From Streptomyces sp. CB02009 (GTDB taxonomy: Bacteria > Actinomycetota > Actinomycetes > Streptomycetales > Streptomycetaceae), in assembly GCF_001905825.1 (NCBI RefSeq), contig NZ_LIVV01000006.1:618754-682753 (forward strand): DNA of 64,000 bases. Reading direction: 5' to 3'. Of the stretch, positions 54,209 through 61,964 are shown in pieces. A program made the position numbers and the translations under genes. Position 1 is the first letter of the stretch. Every line of letters begins with the position of its first letter. The notes beneath the pieces are model-generated. The model did no database searches and had not been told where the DNA came from. It saw only the letters and a list, made by a program, of their open reading frames with translations.

Positions 54209-56437
54209 GTGGAGAACGAGACCCACTACGCCGAGGCCGTCATCGACAACGGCACCTTCGGCACCCGCACCATCCGCTTCGAGACCGGCCGCCTCGCCAA
54301 GCAGGCCGCCGGTTCCGCCGTCGCCTACCTCGACGACGACACCATGGTCCTCTCCGCGACGACCGCCTCGAAGCGCCCCAAGGACCAGCTCGACTTCTTC
54401 CCCCTCACGGTGGACGTCGAGGAGCGGCAGTACGCGGCCGGCAAGATCCCCGGCTCCTTCTTCCGCCGGGAGGGCCGCCCCTCCGAGGACGCCGTCCTCA
54501 CCTGCCGTCTGATCGACCGGCCGCTGCGCCCCTCCTTCAAGAAGGGCCTGCGCAACGAGATCCAGATCGTCGAGACGATCATGGCGCTCAACCCCGACCA
54601 CCTGTACGACGTGGTCGCGATCAACGCCGCCTCCGCCTCCACGATCCTGGCGGGCCTGCCCTTCTCCGGCCCGATCGGCGCCACCCGCGTCGCCCTGATC
54701 AAGGGCCAGTGGGTCGCCTTCCCGACGCACACCGAACTCGAGGACGCCGTCTTCGACATGGTCGTCGCCGGACGCGTCCTGGAGGACGGCGACGTCGCGA
54801 TCATGATGGTCGAGGCCGAGGCCACCGACAAGACCATCACCCTCGTCAAGGGCGGCGCCGAGGCGCCGACCGAGGAGGTCGTCGCCGCCGGTCTCGAGGC
54901 CGCGAAGCCCTTCATCAAGGTCCTCTGCAAGGCCCAGTCGGACCTCGCCGCCAAGGCCGCCAAGCCCACCGGCGAGTTCCCGGTCTTCCTCGACTACCAG
55001 GACGACGTCCTGGAGGCGCTCTCCGCCGCCGTCAAGGGCGACCTCGCCAAGGCGCTCACCATCGCCGGCAAGCAGGAGCGCGAGACCGAGCTCGACCGCA
55101 TCAAGGAGCTCGCCGCCGAGAAGCTCCTCCCGGCCTTCGAAGGCCGCGAGAAGGAGATCTCGGGCGCCTACCGCGCGCTGACCAAGAAGCTGGTCCGCGA
55201 GCGGATCATCAAGGACAAGGTCCGCATCGACGGCCGCGGCATCACGGACATCCGTACGCTCGCCGCCGAGGTCGAGGCCATCCCGCGCGTGCACGGCTCG
55301 GCGCTGTTCGAGCGTGGCGAGACCCAGATCCTGGGCGTCACCACCCTCAACATGCTCCGCATGGAGCAGCAGCTGGACACCCTCTCCCCGGTGACCCGCA
55401 AGCGCTACATGCACAACTACAACTTCCCGCCGTACTCCGTCGGCGAGACCGGCCGCGTGGGCTCGCCCAAGCGCCGCGAGATCGGCCACGGCGCCCTCGC
55501 CGAGCGCGCCCTCGTGCCGGTGCTGCCGACCCGCGAGGAGTTCCCCTACGCGATCCGTCAGGTGTCCGAGGCCCTCGGCTCCAACGGCTCGACGTCGATG
55601 GGCTCGGTCTGCGCCTCCACCATGTCGCTGCTGAACGCCGGTGTGCCGCTGAAGGCCCCCGTCGCCGGTATCGCCATGGGTCTGATCTCCGAGGAGATCG
55701 ACGGCCAGACGCACTACGTCGCCCTCACCGACATCCTCGGTGCGGAGGACGCCTTCGGCGACATGGACTTCAAGGTCGCCGGCACCAAGGAGTTCGTCAC
55801 CGCCCTCCAGCTCGACACCAAGCTGGACGGCATCCCGGCCTCCGTCCTGGCCGCGGCCCTCAAGCAGGCCCGCGACGCCCGCCTCCACATCCTCGACGTG
55901 ATGATGGAAGCGATCGACACGCCGGACGAGATGTCCCCGAACGCCCCGCGGATCATCACCGTCAAGATCCCGGTGGACAAGATCGGTGAGGTCATCGGCC
56001 CCAAGGGCAAGATGATCAACCAGATCCAGGAGGACACCGGCGCCGAGATCACGATCGAGGACGACGGCACCATCTACATCGGTGCCGCCGACGGCCCGGC
56101 CGCCGAGGCCGCCCGCGCCACGATCAACGGCATCGCGAACCCGACCATGCCGGAGGTCGGCGAGCGCTACCTGGGTACGGTCGTCAAGACCACCACCTTC
56201 GGTGCCTTCGTCTCCCTGCTCCCGGGCAAGGACGGCCTGCTGCACATCTCGCAGATCCGCAAGCTCGCCGGTGGCAAGCGCGTGGAGAACGTCGAGGACG
56301 TGCTCGCGATCGGCTCCAAGGTCCAGGTCGAGATCGCGGAGATCGACCAGCGCGGCAAGCTCTCGCTGATCCCGGTGATCGCAGACGCCGAGAACGCCGA
56401 CGGCGCCGCCGACGACAAGGGCGACACCGACCAGTGA
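54209..56437 (+). CDS. pnp: Polyribonucleotide nucleotidyltransferase (PNPase)
   Basis: A 742-residue enzyme that degrades RNA phosphorolytically and in Streptomyces also makes 3' tails. Two RNase PH domains are seen: the first starts ETGRLAKQAAGSAVAYLDDDTMVL, and the second contains RGITDIRTLAAEVEAIPRVHGSALFERGETQ and SNGSTSMGSVCAS. A helical linker separates them. A KH domain (about 585-640, KIGEVIGPKGKMINQIQEDTGAEI) and an S1 domain (about 655-720, GERYLGTVVKTTTFGAFVSLLPGKDGLLHISQI) follow. The GTG start has TAGGAG upstream. Confidence 0.97.
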   Translation: MENETHYAEAVIDNGTFGTRTIRFETGRLAKQAAGSAVAYLDDDTMVLSATTASKRPKDQLDFFPLTVDVEERQYAAGKIPGSFFRREGRPSEDAVLTCRLIDRPLRPSFKKGLRNEIQIVETIMALNPDHLYDVVAINAASASTILAGLPFSGPIGATRVALIKGQWVAFPTHTELEDAVFDMVVAGRVLEDGDVAIMMVEAEATDKTITLVKGGAEAPTEEVVAAGLEAAKPFIKVLCKAQSDLAAKAAKPTGEFPVFLDYQDDVLEALSAAVKGDLAKALTIAGKQERETELDRIKELAAEKLLPAFEGREKEISGAYRALTKKLVRERIIKDKVRIDGRGITDIRTLAAEVEAIPRVHGSALFERGETQILGVTTLNMLRMEQQLDTLSPVTRKRYMHNYNFPPYSVGETGRVGSPKRREIGHGALAERALVPVLPTREEFPYAIRQVSEALGSNGSTSMGSVCASTMSLLNAGVPLKAPVAGIAMGLISEEIDGQTHYVALTDILGAEDAFGDMDFKVAGTKEFVTALQLDTKLDGIPASVLAAALKQARDARLHILDVMMEAIDTPDEMSPNAPRIITVKIPVDKIGEVIGPKGKMINQIQEDTGAEITIEDDGTIYIGAADGPAAEAARATINGIANPTMPEVGERYLGTVVKTTTFGAFVSLLPGKDGLLHISQIRKLAGGKRVENVEDVLAIGSKVQVEIAEIDQRGKLSLIPVIADAENADGAADDKGDTDQ

Positions 56438-57813
56438 CGTCCCGTAGTCCCCGCGCGACGGCCCGCCCCTCTTCGGAGGGGCGGGCCGTCGCCCGTACCC
56501 AAACGCTTCTCCCGGGCAAGGACGGCATCGGCACGGTCCGCCGCACGACCCTCCCCGGCGGCCTCCGGATCGTCACCGAGACCCTCCCCTCCGTACGCTC
56601 CGCCACCTTCGGCATCTGGGCGCACGTCGGATCCCGCGACGAGACCCCGGCGCTCAACGGCGCCACCCACTACCTGGAGCACCTCCTCTTCAAGGGCACC
56701 CGCAAGCGGTCCGCCCTCGACATCTCCGCCGCGATCGACGCGGTCGGCGGCGAGATGAACGCCTTCACGGCGAAGGAGTACACCTGCTACTACGCCCGGG
56801 TCCTCGACACCGACCTGCCGCTGGCGATCGACGTCGTCTGCGACATGCTCACGGGCTCGTTCATCCTCGAGGAGGACGTCGACGCCGAGCGCGGTGTCAT
56901 CCTCGAAGAGATCGCGATGACCGAGGACGACCCCGGTGACGTCGTACACGAGCTGTTCGCGAAGACCATGTTCGGCGACACCCCGCTGGGCCGCCCGGTC
57001 CTCGGCACCGTCGACACGGTCAACGGCCTCAGCCGCGGCCAGATCGCCCGCTTCTACAAGAAGCACTACGACCCGACCCACCTGGTCGTGGCCGCCGCGG
57101 GCAACGTCGACCACGCCACGGTGGTACGCCAGGTCCGCCGCGCCTTCGAGAAGGCCGGCGCCCTCAGCCGCACCGACGCCGTCCCCGTCGCCCCGCGCGA
57201 CGGCCTGCGCCCCCTGCGCGCCGCCGGCCGCGTCGAGCTCCTGAACCGCAAGACCGAGCAGGCCCACGTGGTCCTCGGCATGCCCGGTCTGGCCCGTACC
57301 GACGAGCGCCGCTGGGCCCTCGGCGTACTGAACACCGCCCTCGGCGGCGGCATGTCCTCCCGCCTCTTCCAGGAGGTCCGCGAGAAGCGCGGCCTGGCCT
57401 ACAGCGTGTACTCGTACACCTCGGGCTTCGCCGACTGCGGCCTCTTCGGGGTGTACGCGGGCTGCCGCCCCGGCCAGGTCCACGACGTCCTGAAGATCTG
57501 CCGCGACGAGCTCCACAAGGTCGCGTCCGACGGCCTCACGGACGACGAGATCGCCCGCGCCGTGGGCCAGCTCTCCGGCTCGACCGTGCTCGGCCTCGAG
57601 GACACCGGCGCGCTGATGAACCGCATCGGCAAGAGCGAGCTGTGCTGGGGCACCCAGATGTCGGTCGACGACATGCTGGACCGCATCGCCGCCGTCACCC
57701 CGGACGAGGTCCGGGAGGTCGCACGCGATGTACTGGACCAGCGGCCCTCGCTCTCGGTGATCGGCCCGCTGAAGGACAAGCAGGCGGACCGCCTCCACCA
57801 AGCGGTCTCCTGA
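56434..57813 (+). CDS. M16 family zinc peptidase (PqqL/MPP-type)
   Basis: A 459-residue metalloprotease. The inverted zinc motif HxxEH is HYLEH at residues 79-83 (GATHYLEHLLFKGT), with the distal glutamate in the EEDVDAERGVILEEIAM region. Members degrade peptides, and actinobacterial copies usually follow pnp. The start GTG overlaps the pnp stop (GTGA). The first roughly 20 codons contain a terminator-like hairpin. A later start is possible, but the peptidase-like sequence is recognisable only from about residue 33, so the N-terminus is not fixed by the family. It is followed by dapB after 25 bases. Confidence 0.9.
   Translation: MTSRSPRATARPSSEGRAVARTQTLLPGKDGIGTVRRTTLPGGLRIVTETLPSVRSATFGIWAHVGSRDETPALNGATHYLEHLLFKGTRKRSALDISAAIDAVGGEMNAFTAKEYTCYYARVLDTDLPLAIDVVCDMLTGSFILEEDVDAERGVILEEIAMTEDDPGDVVHELFAKTMFGDTPLGRPVLGTVDTVNGLSRGQIARFYKKHYDPTHLVVAAAGNVDHATVVRQVRRAFEKAGALSRTDAVPVAPRDGLRPLRAAGRVELLNRKTEQAHVVLGMPGLARTDERRWALGVLNTALGGGMSSRLFQEVREKRGLAYSVYSYTSGFADCGLFGVYAGCRPGQVHDVLKICRDELHKVASDGLTDDEIARAVGQLSGSTVLGLEDTGALMNRIGKSELCWGTQMSVDDMLDRIAAVTPDEVREVARDVLDQRPSLSVIGPLKDKQADRLHQAVS
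56458..56489 (+). terminator. UUCG-capped hairpin just after pnp, inside the next gene's 5' end
   Basis: 13-bp perfect arms (56458-56470 and 56477-56489) close on C-UUCG-G, a very stable tetraloop. It begins 21 bases after the pnp stop. Its placement fits a pnp terminator or attenuator, but it lies within codons about 9-19 of the M16 peptidase frame. Confidence 0.7.
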
Positions 57814-57838
57814 CCCACAAGTCCCCTAAGGAAGAGCA

Positions 57839-58591
57839 ATGAGCAAGCTGCGCGTGGCGGTCCTCGGTGCACAGGGCCGCATCGGCTCCGAGGCCGTGAG
57901 GGCCGTCGAGGCTGCCGAGGACATGGAACTGGTCGCGGCCCTCGGCCGCGGCGACAAGCTGGAGCGCCTCGTCGAGGCGGACGCCCAGGTCGTCGTCGAG
58001 CTGACCACCCCGGCCTCGGTCATGGAGAACCTCGACTTCTGCGTGCGCCACGGTATGCACGCGGTCGTCGGCACCACCGGCTGGACCGAGGAGCGCCTCG
58101 CGCAGCTCCGCACCTGGCTCGCCGCCTCCCCGGAGACCGGCGTCCTCATCGCGCCGAACTTCTCCATCGGCGCGGTCCTCACCATGAAGTTCGCCCAGCT
58201 CGCGGCTCCGTACTTCGAGTCCGTCGAGGTGGTCGAGCTGCATCACCCGCACAAGGTGGACGCCCCCTCCGGCACCGCCACCCGGACGGCCCAGCTGATC
58301 GCCGCCGCCCGTGCCGGCGCCGGCCTGGGCGCCCAGCCGGACTCCACCGCGACCGCCCTGGACGGGGCCCGCGGCGCCGACGTCGACGGCGTCCGCGTCC
58401 ACTCCGTACGCCTGTCGGGCCTGCTGGCCCACCAGGAGGTGCTGCTGGGCGGAGAGGGCGAGACCCTGACGGTCCGCCACGACTCGCTGCACCACTCCAG
58501 CTTCATGCCGGGCATCCTCCTGGGCGCCCGCCGCGTCCCCAGCACTCCGGGCCTCACCTTCGGCCTGGAGCACTTCCTGGACCTGGGCTGA
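57839..58591 (+). CDS. dapB: 4-hydroxy-tetrahydrodipicolinate reductase
   Basis: A 250-residue NAD(P)H enzyme of the diaminopimelate/lysine pathway. The N-terminal Rossmann motif is VAVLGAQGRIGSEAVRAVE, the loop HAVVGTTGWTEERL and APNFSIGAVLTMKFAQ follows, and the catalytic HHPHKVDAPSGTA is intact. AAGGAAG is upstream of the ATG. dapA, the preceding step, lies about 2.4 kb downstream on the same strand. Confidence 0.96.
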   Translation: MSKLRVAVLGAQGRIGSEAVRAVEAAEDMELVAALGRGDKLERLVEADAQVVVELTTPASVMENLDFCVRHGMHAVVGTTGWTEERLAQLRTWLAASPETGVLIAPNFSIGAVLTMKFAQLAAPYFESVEVVELHHPHKVDAPSGTATRTAQLIAAARAGAGLGAQPDSTATALDGARGADVDGVRVHSVRLSGLLAHQEVLLGGEGETLTVRHDSLHHSSFMPGILLGARRVPSTPGLTFGLEHFLDLG

Positions 58592-58596
58592 CGGCC

Positions 58597-59049
58597 ATGG
58601 GCGGAAAGATCACGTACGTCTTCCTCTCCACCGTGCTGGTCCTCGTCTTCGGCGTGGTGGCGATGGAGGGCGTCCTGCTCCTCCTCACCGGCGAGCCGGC
58701 CGCCATGGGCATGGGCGCGGTGGCGTTCCTGCTGCCCGGGGTCGGCGGCTGGTTCCTCTGGAAGAACACCCGGTTCGCCCGCCGGGCGGGCCGCCTCGCC
58801 ACCGAACTGGAGGCGGAGGGCGGCCTGCCCGTCGACGAGCTGAAGCGCACCGAGGGCGGCCGGATCGACCGCGACTCGGCCGACGAGGTCTTCGCCCGGC
58901 GCAAGGCCGAGACCGAGGACACTCCGGACGACTGGCGCTGCTGGTTCCGGCTCGCGGTCGCCTACCACGACGCCCGCGACACCCCGCGGGCCCGCAAGGC
59001 GATGCAGCGGGCCATCGCCCTCCACGAGGGGCGTCCGGTCAGCGTGTAG
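58597..59049 (+). CDS. Small membrane protein with TPR-like C-terminus
   Basis: A 150-residue protein. Two transmembrane helices (about residues 6-32 and 35-53) are followed by a charged region and a helix pair (WRCWFRLAVAYHDARDTPRARKAMQRAIALHE) resembling one tetratricopeptide repeat. No named family is recognised. It starts five bases after dapB and is probably co-transcribed. Its 3' end overlaps the convergent PH-like gene by 11 bases. Confidence 0.75.
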   Translation: MGGKITYVFLSTVLVLVFGVVAMEGVLLLLTGEPAAMGMGAVAFLLPGVGGWFLWKNTRFARRAGRLATELEAEGGLPVDELKRTEGGRIDRDSADEVFARRKAETEDTPDDWRCWFRLAVAYHDARDTPRARKAMQRAIALHEGRPVSV

Positions 59050-59599
59050 CGGCCGGGGCCACGCCGTACTCGGCGTTCCACGCCTCGACCGTGTCGGCCG
59101 CCCGGTCGAAGGCCTCGACACGGGAGAGGAAGTCGGCGTTGTGGTCGGTGAGCAGCATCAGCTGCTCACCACCCTGCCGGCCGAGCACCAGGGCCTGGCC
59201 CTGGACCGTACGGGGGAGACCCAGCCAGCGCACCGGCTGCTGGACGGTGCGCACGGAGGTCACCTTGGCCCAGGGCACGGTCACGGTCGAGAAGAAGGCC
59301 ACGCGGCGGATGCCGGCGCGGCTCACCCAGGTGCCCATGCGCAGCATCCGCAGGGCGGCCAGGATGACGAGTACGGCGGTGGCCAGGGTGGCGGCCCCAC
59401 CGCTGAATCCTCCGGCCGCGGTGATGATCACCGCGGCGAGGAGGACGAACGAGGCCAGCAGCAGCGCGAGCGCCGCCGCTCCGACCCGCCAGGACCCGGG
59501 CCGGTACGGACGGCGCCACTGGTCGTGGTCGTCGAACGGCAGGGCGACGTGGTCGGTCGTGTCAAAAGCACGGTCGGCCGTCAGAAAGGGCAGGGGCAC
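59039..59599 (-). CDS. PH-like domain membrane protein
   Basis: A 186-residue protein with two central transmembrane helices (about 38-60 and 68-86) followed by a bacterial PH-like segment: VSRAGIRRVAFFSTVTVPWAKVTSVRTVQQPVRWLGLPRTVQGQALVL. Proteins of this type are common in actinobacterial membranes; the role is unknown. It is tail-to-tail with the preceding gene and overlaps it by 11 bases. Confidence 0.75.
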   Translation of the reverse strand: MPLPFLTADRAFDTTDHVALPFDDHDQWRRPYRPGSWRVGAAALALLLASFVLLAAVIITAAGGFSGGAATLATAVLVILAALRMLRMGTWVSRAGIRRVAFFSTVTVPWAKVTSVRTVQQPVRWLGLPRTVQGQALVLGRQGGEQLMLLTDHNADFLSRVEAFDRAADTVEAWNAEYGVAPAATR

Positions 59600-59653
59600 G
59601 ACAGGTCCTCACTCACAAGCACGCTCGAAGGGGCGATGCCCGGTGAGGCTACC

Positions 59654-59893
59654 TCAGCGGTTGTCGGAGGCTTCGGACTGCTGCTGATGAGCGGCGGAGT
59701 CGCCCGACTGGAGGGACGGCATCCCGAAGACCAACGAGCCCACGAGACCGGCCGCGACGGTCAGCCCCAGCAGGGTACGGCCCACGATCTGCGAGGCGCC
59801 GAGGCGCTCCCGGGGTGGTGGAGTGACGTTACTGCGGAAGTGGTCGGCCTCCGCGACGAACGCGAACGGTACGGCCTCATTCCGGCGGAACAT
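59654..59893 (-). CDS. Small single-pass membrane protein
   Basis: A 79-residue protein starting MFRRNEAVPFAFVAEADHFRSNVTPPPRERLGASQ, with one transmembrane helix (about residues 40-59) and a short Gln/Ser-rich tail. ATG at 59893 is chosen because AGGAGAG lies eight bases upstream; an in-frame ATG at 59929 would add 12 residues. The function is unknown. It is divergent from thyX. Confidence 0.65.
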   Translation of the reverse strand: MFRRNEAVPFAFVAEADHFRSNVTPPPRERLGASQIVGRTLLGLTVAAGLVGSLVFGMPSLQSGDSAAHQQQSEASDNR

Positions 59894-60008
59894 CAGAGCC
59901 ACTCTCCTCGGGTCGTTGTCATGCGTCACAAGGAGAGACGACAGAACCGAGGTTTTGGTGCCCTATTTCACCAAAGCAGCCGAATCTCATCCTCCGGTAG
60001 GACGTCGT

Positions 60009-60014
60009 TAGAGT
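60009..60014 (+). promoter_or_regulatory. -10 box for thyX
   Basis: TAGAGT, 32 bases before the GTG start; no convincing -35 is seen. Confidence 0.45.
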
Positions 60015-60046
60015 GGGCGACTGCACCCCGACTGGAAGGACCGCTG

Positions 60047-60787
60047 GTGAGCGACAGCCCCACCGAGAACGTGAAGATCGACTTCCGGAGCGACGTCACC
60101 GTCGACCTGGTCAAGAGCGCGGCGTCCGACTCCGACGTCCTCTGGGCCGCGCGGGTCTCCACTGCGGGCGAACAGTCCCTCGAAGAGCTCCAGAAGGACC
60201 CGGAGCGCTCGAAGGGCCTCATCAACTACCTGATGCGGGACCGCCACGGCAGCCCCTTCGAGCACAACTCGATGACGTTCTTCATCAGCGCCCCGATCTT
60301 CGTGTTCCGCGAGTTCATGCGCCACCGCGTGGGCTGGTCCTACAACGAGGAGTCGGGCCGCTACAGGGAGCTTCAGCCGGTCTTCTACGTCCCGGACACC
60401 TCGCGCAAGCTCGTCCAGGAGGGGCGCCCCGGCAAGTACGTCTTCGTCGACGGCACGCAGGAGCAGCACGACCTGGTCAGCCGCACGATGGAGGACTCGT
60501 ACCGGCAGGCGTACGCCACCTACCAGGAGATGCTCGCCGCCGGCGTCGCCCGCGAGGTCGCCCGATCGGTCCTCCCCGTCGGACTCTTCTCCTCGATGTA
60601 CGCCACCTGCAACGCGCGCTCGCTGATGCACTTCCTCGGTCTGCGCACCCAGCACGAGCTGGCCGCGGTCCCGTCCTTCCCGCAGCGGGAGATCGAGATG
60701 GTCGGCGAGAAGATGGAGGAGCACTGGGCCCGGCTGATGCCGCTGACCCATGGAGCTTTCAACAAGAACGGCCGTGTGGCCCCATAG
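60047..60787 (+). CDS. thyX: FAD-dependent thymidylate synthase ThyX
   Basis: A 246-residue flavin enzyme converting dUMP to dTMP using NADPH and methylene-THF. The signature region is REFMRHRVGWSYNEESGRYREL (RHR at 92-94, Ser103), and the C-terminal SLMHFLGLRTQHELAAVPSFPQREIE is typical. There are eight residues between RHR and Ser, against seven in the textbook motif. The GTG start has GGAAGG eight bases upstream. Confidence 0.94.
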   Translation: MSDSPTENVKIDFRSDVTVDLVKSAASDSDVLWAARVSTAGEQSLEELQKDPERSKGLINYLMRDRHGSPFEHNSMTFFISAPIFVFREFMRHRVGWSYNEESGRYRELQPVFYVPDTSRKLVQEGRPGKYVFVDGTQEQHDLVSRTMEDSYRQAYATYQEMLAAGVAREVARSVLPVGLFSSMYATCNARSLMHFLGLRTQHELAAVPSFPQREIEMVGEKMEEHWARLMPLTHGAFNKNGRVAP

Positions 60788-60865
60788 GGCACAGATGTCC
60801 GAACACCCGAGTGAAGTGTCCGTATTGCGACGTTTCACGAAGTTCATCTAGGCTGATCAAACGGA

Positions 60866-60903
60866 CCCGGCGCTGCCTGAACCCCCGAGCAGGCAGCGCC
60901 GGG
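60866..60903 (+). terminator. Terminator after thyX
   Basis: Perfect 14-bp stem (60866-60879 and 60890-60903) followed by CTCCCTTTC. Confidence 0.8.
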
Positions 60904-60952
60904 CTCCCTTTCTCCTGTCCCCCCAGGGGGACACCCGGCGCTGAGCAGCGAG

Positions 60953-60965
60953 TAGCGTGTTACCC
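60953..60965 (+). promoter_or_regulatory. Leaderless -10 box for dapA
   Basis: TAGCGT at 60953-60958, seven bases, then the ATG at 60966; no ribosome-binding site. Confidence 0.55.
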
Positions 60966-61865
60966 ATGGCTCCGATCTCCACTCCGCAGACCCCCTTCGG
61001 GCGGGTCCTCACCGCCATGGTCACGCCCTTCACGGCGGACGGCGCACTCGACCTCGACGGTGCCCAGCGACTGGCCACCCACCTGGTGGACGCAGGCAAC
61101 GACGGCCTCGTCATCAACGGCACCACCGGCGAGTCCCCCACCACCAGCGACGCGGAGAAATCGGAGCTGGTACGAGCGGTACTGGAGGCGGTCGGCGACC
61201 GCGCCCACGTCGTGGCCGGCATCGGCACCAACGACACCCACCACTCCCTCGAACTCGCCCGCACCGCCGAGCGCGACGGCGCACACGGCCTGCTCGCCGT
61301 CACGCCGTACTACAACAAGCCCCCGCAGGAGGGCCTGTACCGGCACTTCTCGGCCATCGCCGACGCCACCGAGCTCCCGGTGATGCTCTACGACATCCCC
61401 GGCCGCAGCGGCGTCCCCATCGACACCGAGACGCTCGTCCGGCTCGCCGAGCACCCGCGCATCGTCGCCAACAAGGACGCCAAGGGCGACCTCGGCCGCG
61501 CCAGCTGGGCCATCGCCCGCTCCGGCCTCGCCTGGTACTCCGGCGACGACATGCTCAACCTGCCCCTGCTCTCCGTCGGAGCCTGCGGCTTCGTCTCCGT
61601 CGTGGGCCACGTCGTCACCCCGGAGCTCCGCGCCCTCCTCGAAGCCCACCTGGGCGGCGAGATCCAGAAGGCCACCGAGATCCACCAGAAGCTGCTCCCG
61701 GTCTACACCGGGATGTTCCGCACCCAGGGCGTCATGACCACCAAGGCCGCCCTCGCCCTCCAGGGCCTCCCGGCCGGCCCCCTGCGACTGCCCCTCGTGG
61801 AGCTGTCCGCCGGAGAGACCGAGCAGCTCAAGATCGACCTGGCCGCCGGCGGGGTAGAGCTCTGA
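60966..61865 (+). CDS. dapA: 4-hydroxy-tetrahydrodipicolinate synthase
   Basis: A 299-residue TIM-barrel aldolase condensing pyruvate with aspartate semialdehyde, the first step of the diaminopimelate branch. The motifs are INGTTGESPTTSDAEK (catalytic Thr), LLAVTPYYNKPPQEGLYRHF, MLYDIPGRSGVPI (catalytic Tyr and Arg), and IVANKDAKGDLGRA, where the lysine forms the Schiff base. ATG at 60966 is chosen from the leaderless promoter; an in-frame GTG at 60957 overlaps the -10 box. It pairs functionally with dapB. Confidence 0.95.
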   Translation: MAPISTPQTPFGRVLTAMVTPFTADGALDLDGAQRLATHLVDAGNDGLVINGTTGESPTTSDAEKSELVRAVLEAVGDRAHVVAGIGTNDTHHSLELARTAERDGAHGLLAVTPYYNKPPQEGLYRHFSAIADATELPVMLYDIPGRSGVPIDTETLVRLAEHPRIVANKDAKGDLGRASWAIARSGLAWYSGDDMLNLPLLSVGACGFVSVVGHVVTPELRALLEAHLGGEIQKATEIHQKLLPVYTGMFRTQGVMTTKAALALQGLPAGPLRLPLVELSAGETEQLKIDLAAGGVEL

Positions 61866-61918
61866 CAACGGACTTCACAACTGAACACTGACAACAGCAA
61901 GTGCACGAATGTCATGCG

Positions 61919-61944
61919 CGCCACGTGCCGAGGGGTACGTGGCG
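61919..61944 (+). promoter_or_regulatory. Hairpin in the RNase J leader
   Basis: Arms CGCCACGT (61919-61926) and ACGTGGCG (61937-61944) lie 21 bases before the TTG start. It could be a cis site for autoregulation by RNase J, or a weak terminator after dapA. Confidence 0.45.
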
Positions 61945-61964
61945 TGCGTGGTGAGGAGAGTCTT

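Noticed and set aside
59141..60046. A long N-terminal extension of ThyX
   Set aside because: The open frame continues upstream antisense to two small membrane genes, but the GTG at 60047 has a good ribosome-binding site and gives a normal-length ThyX.
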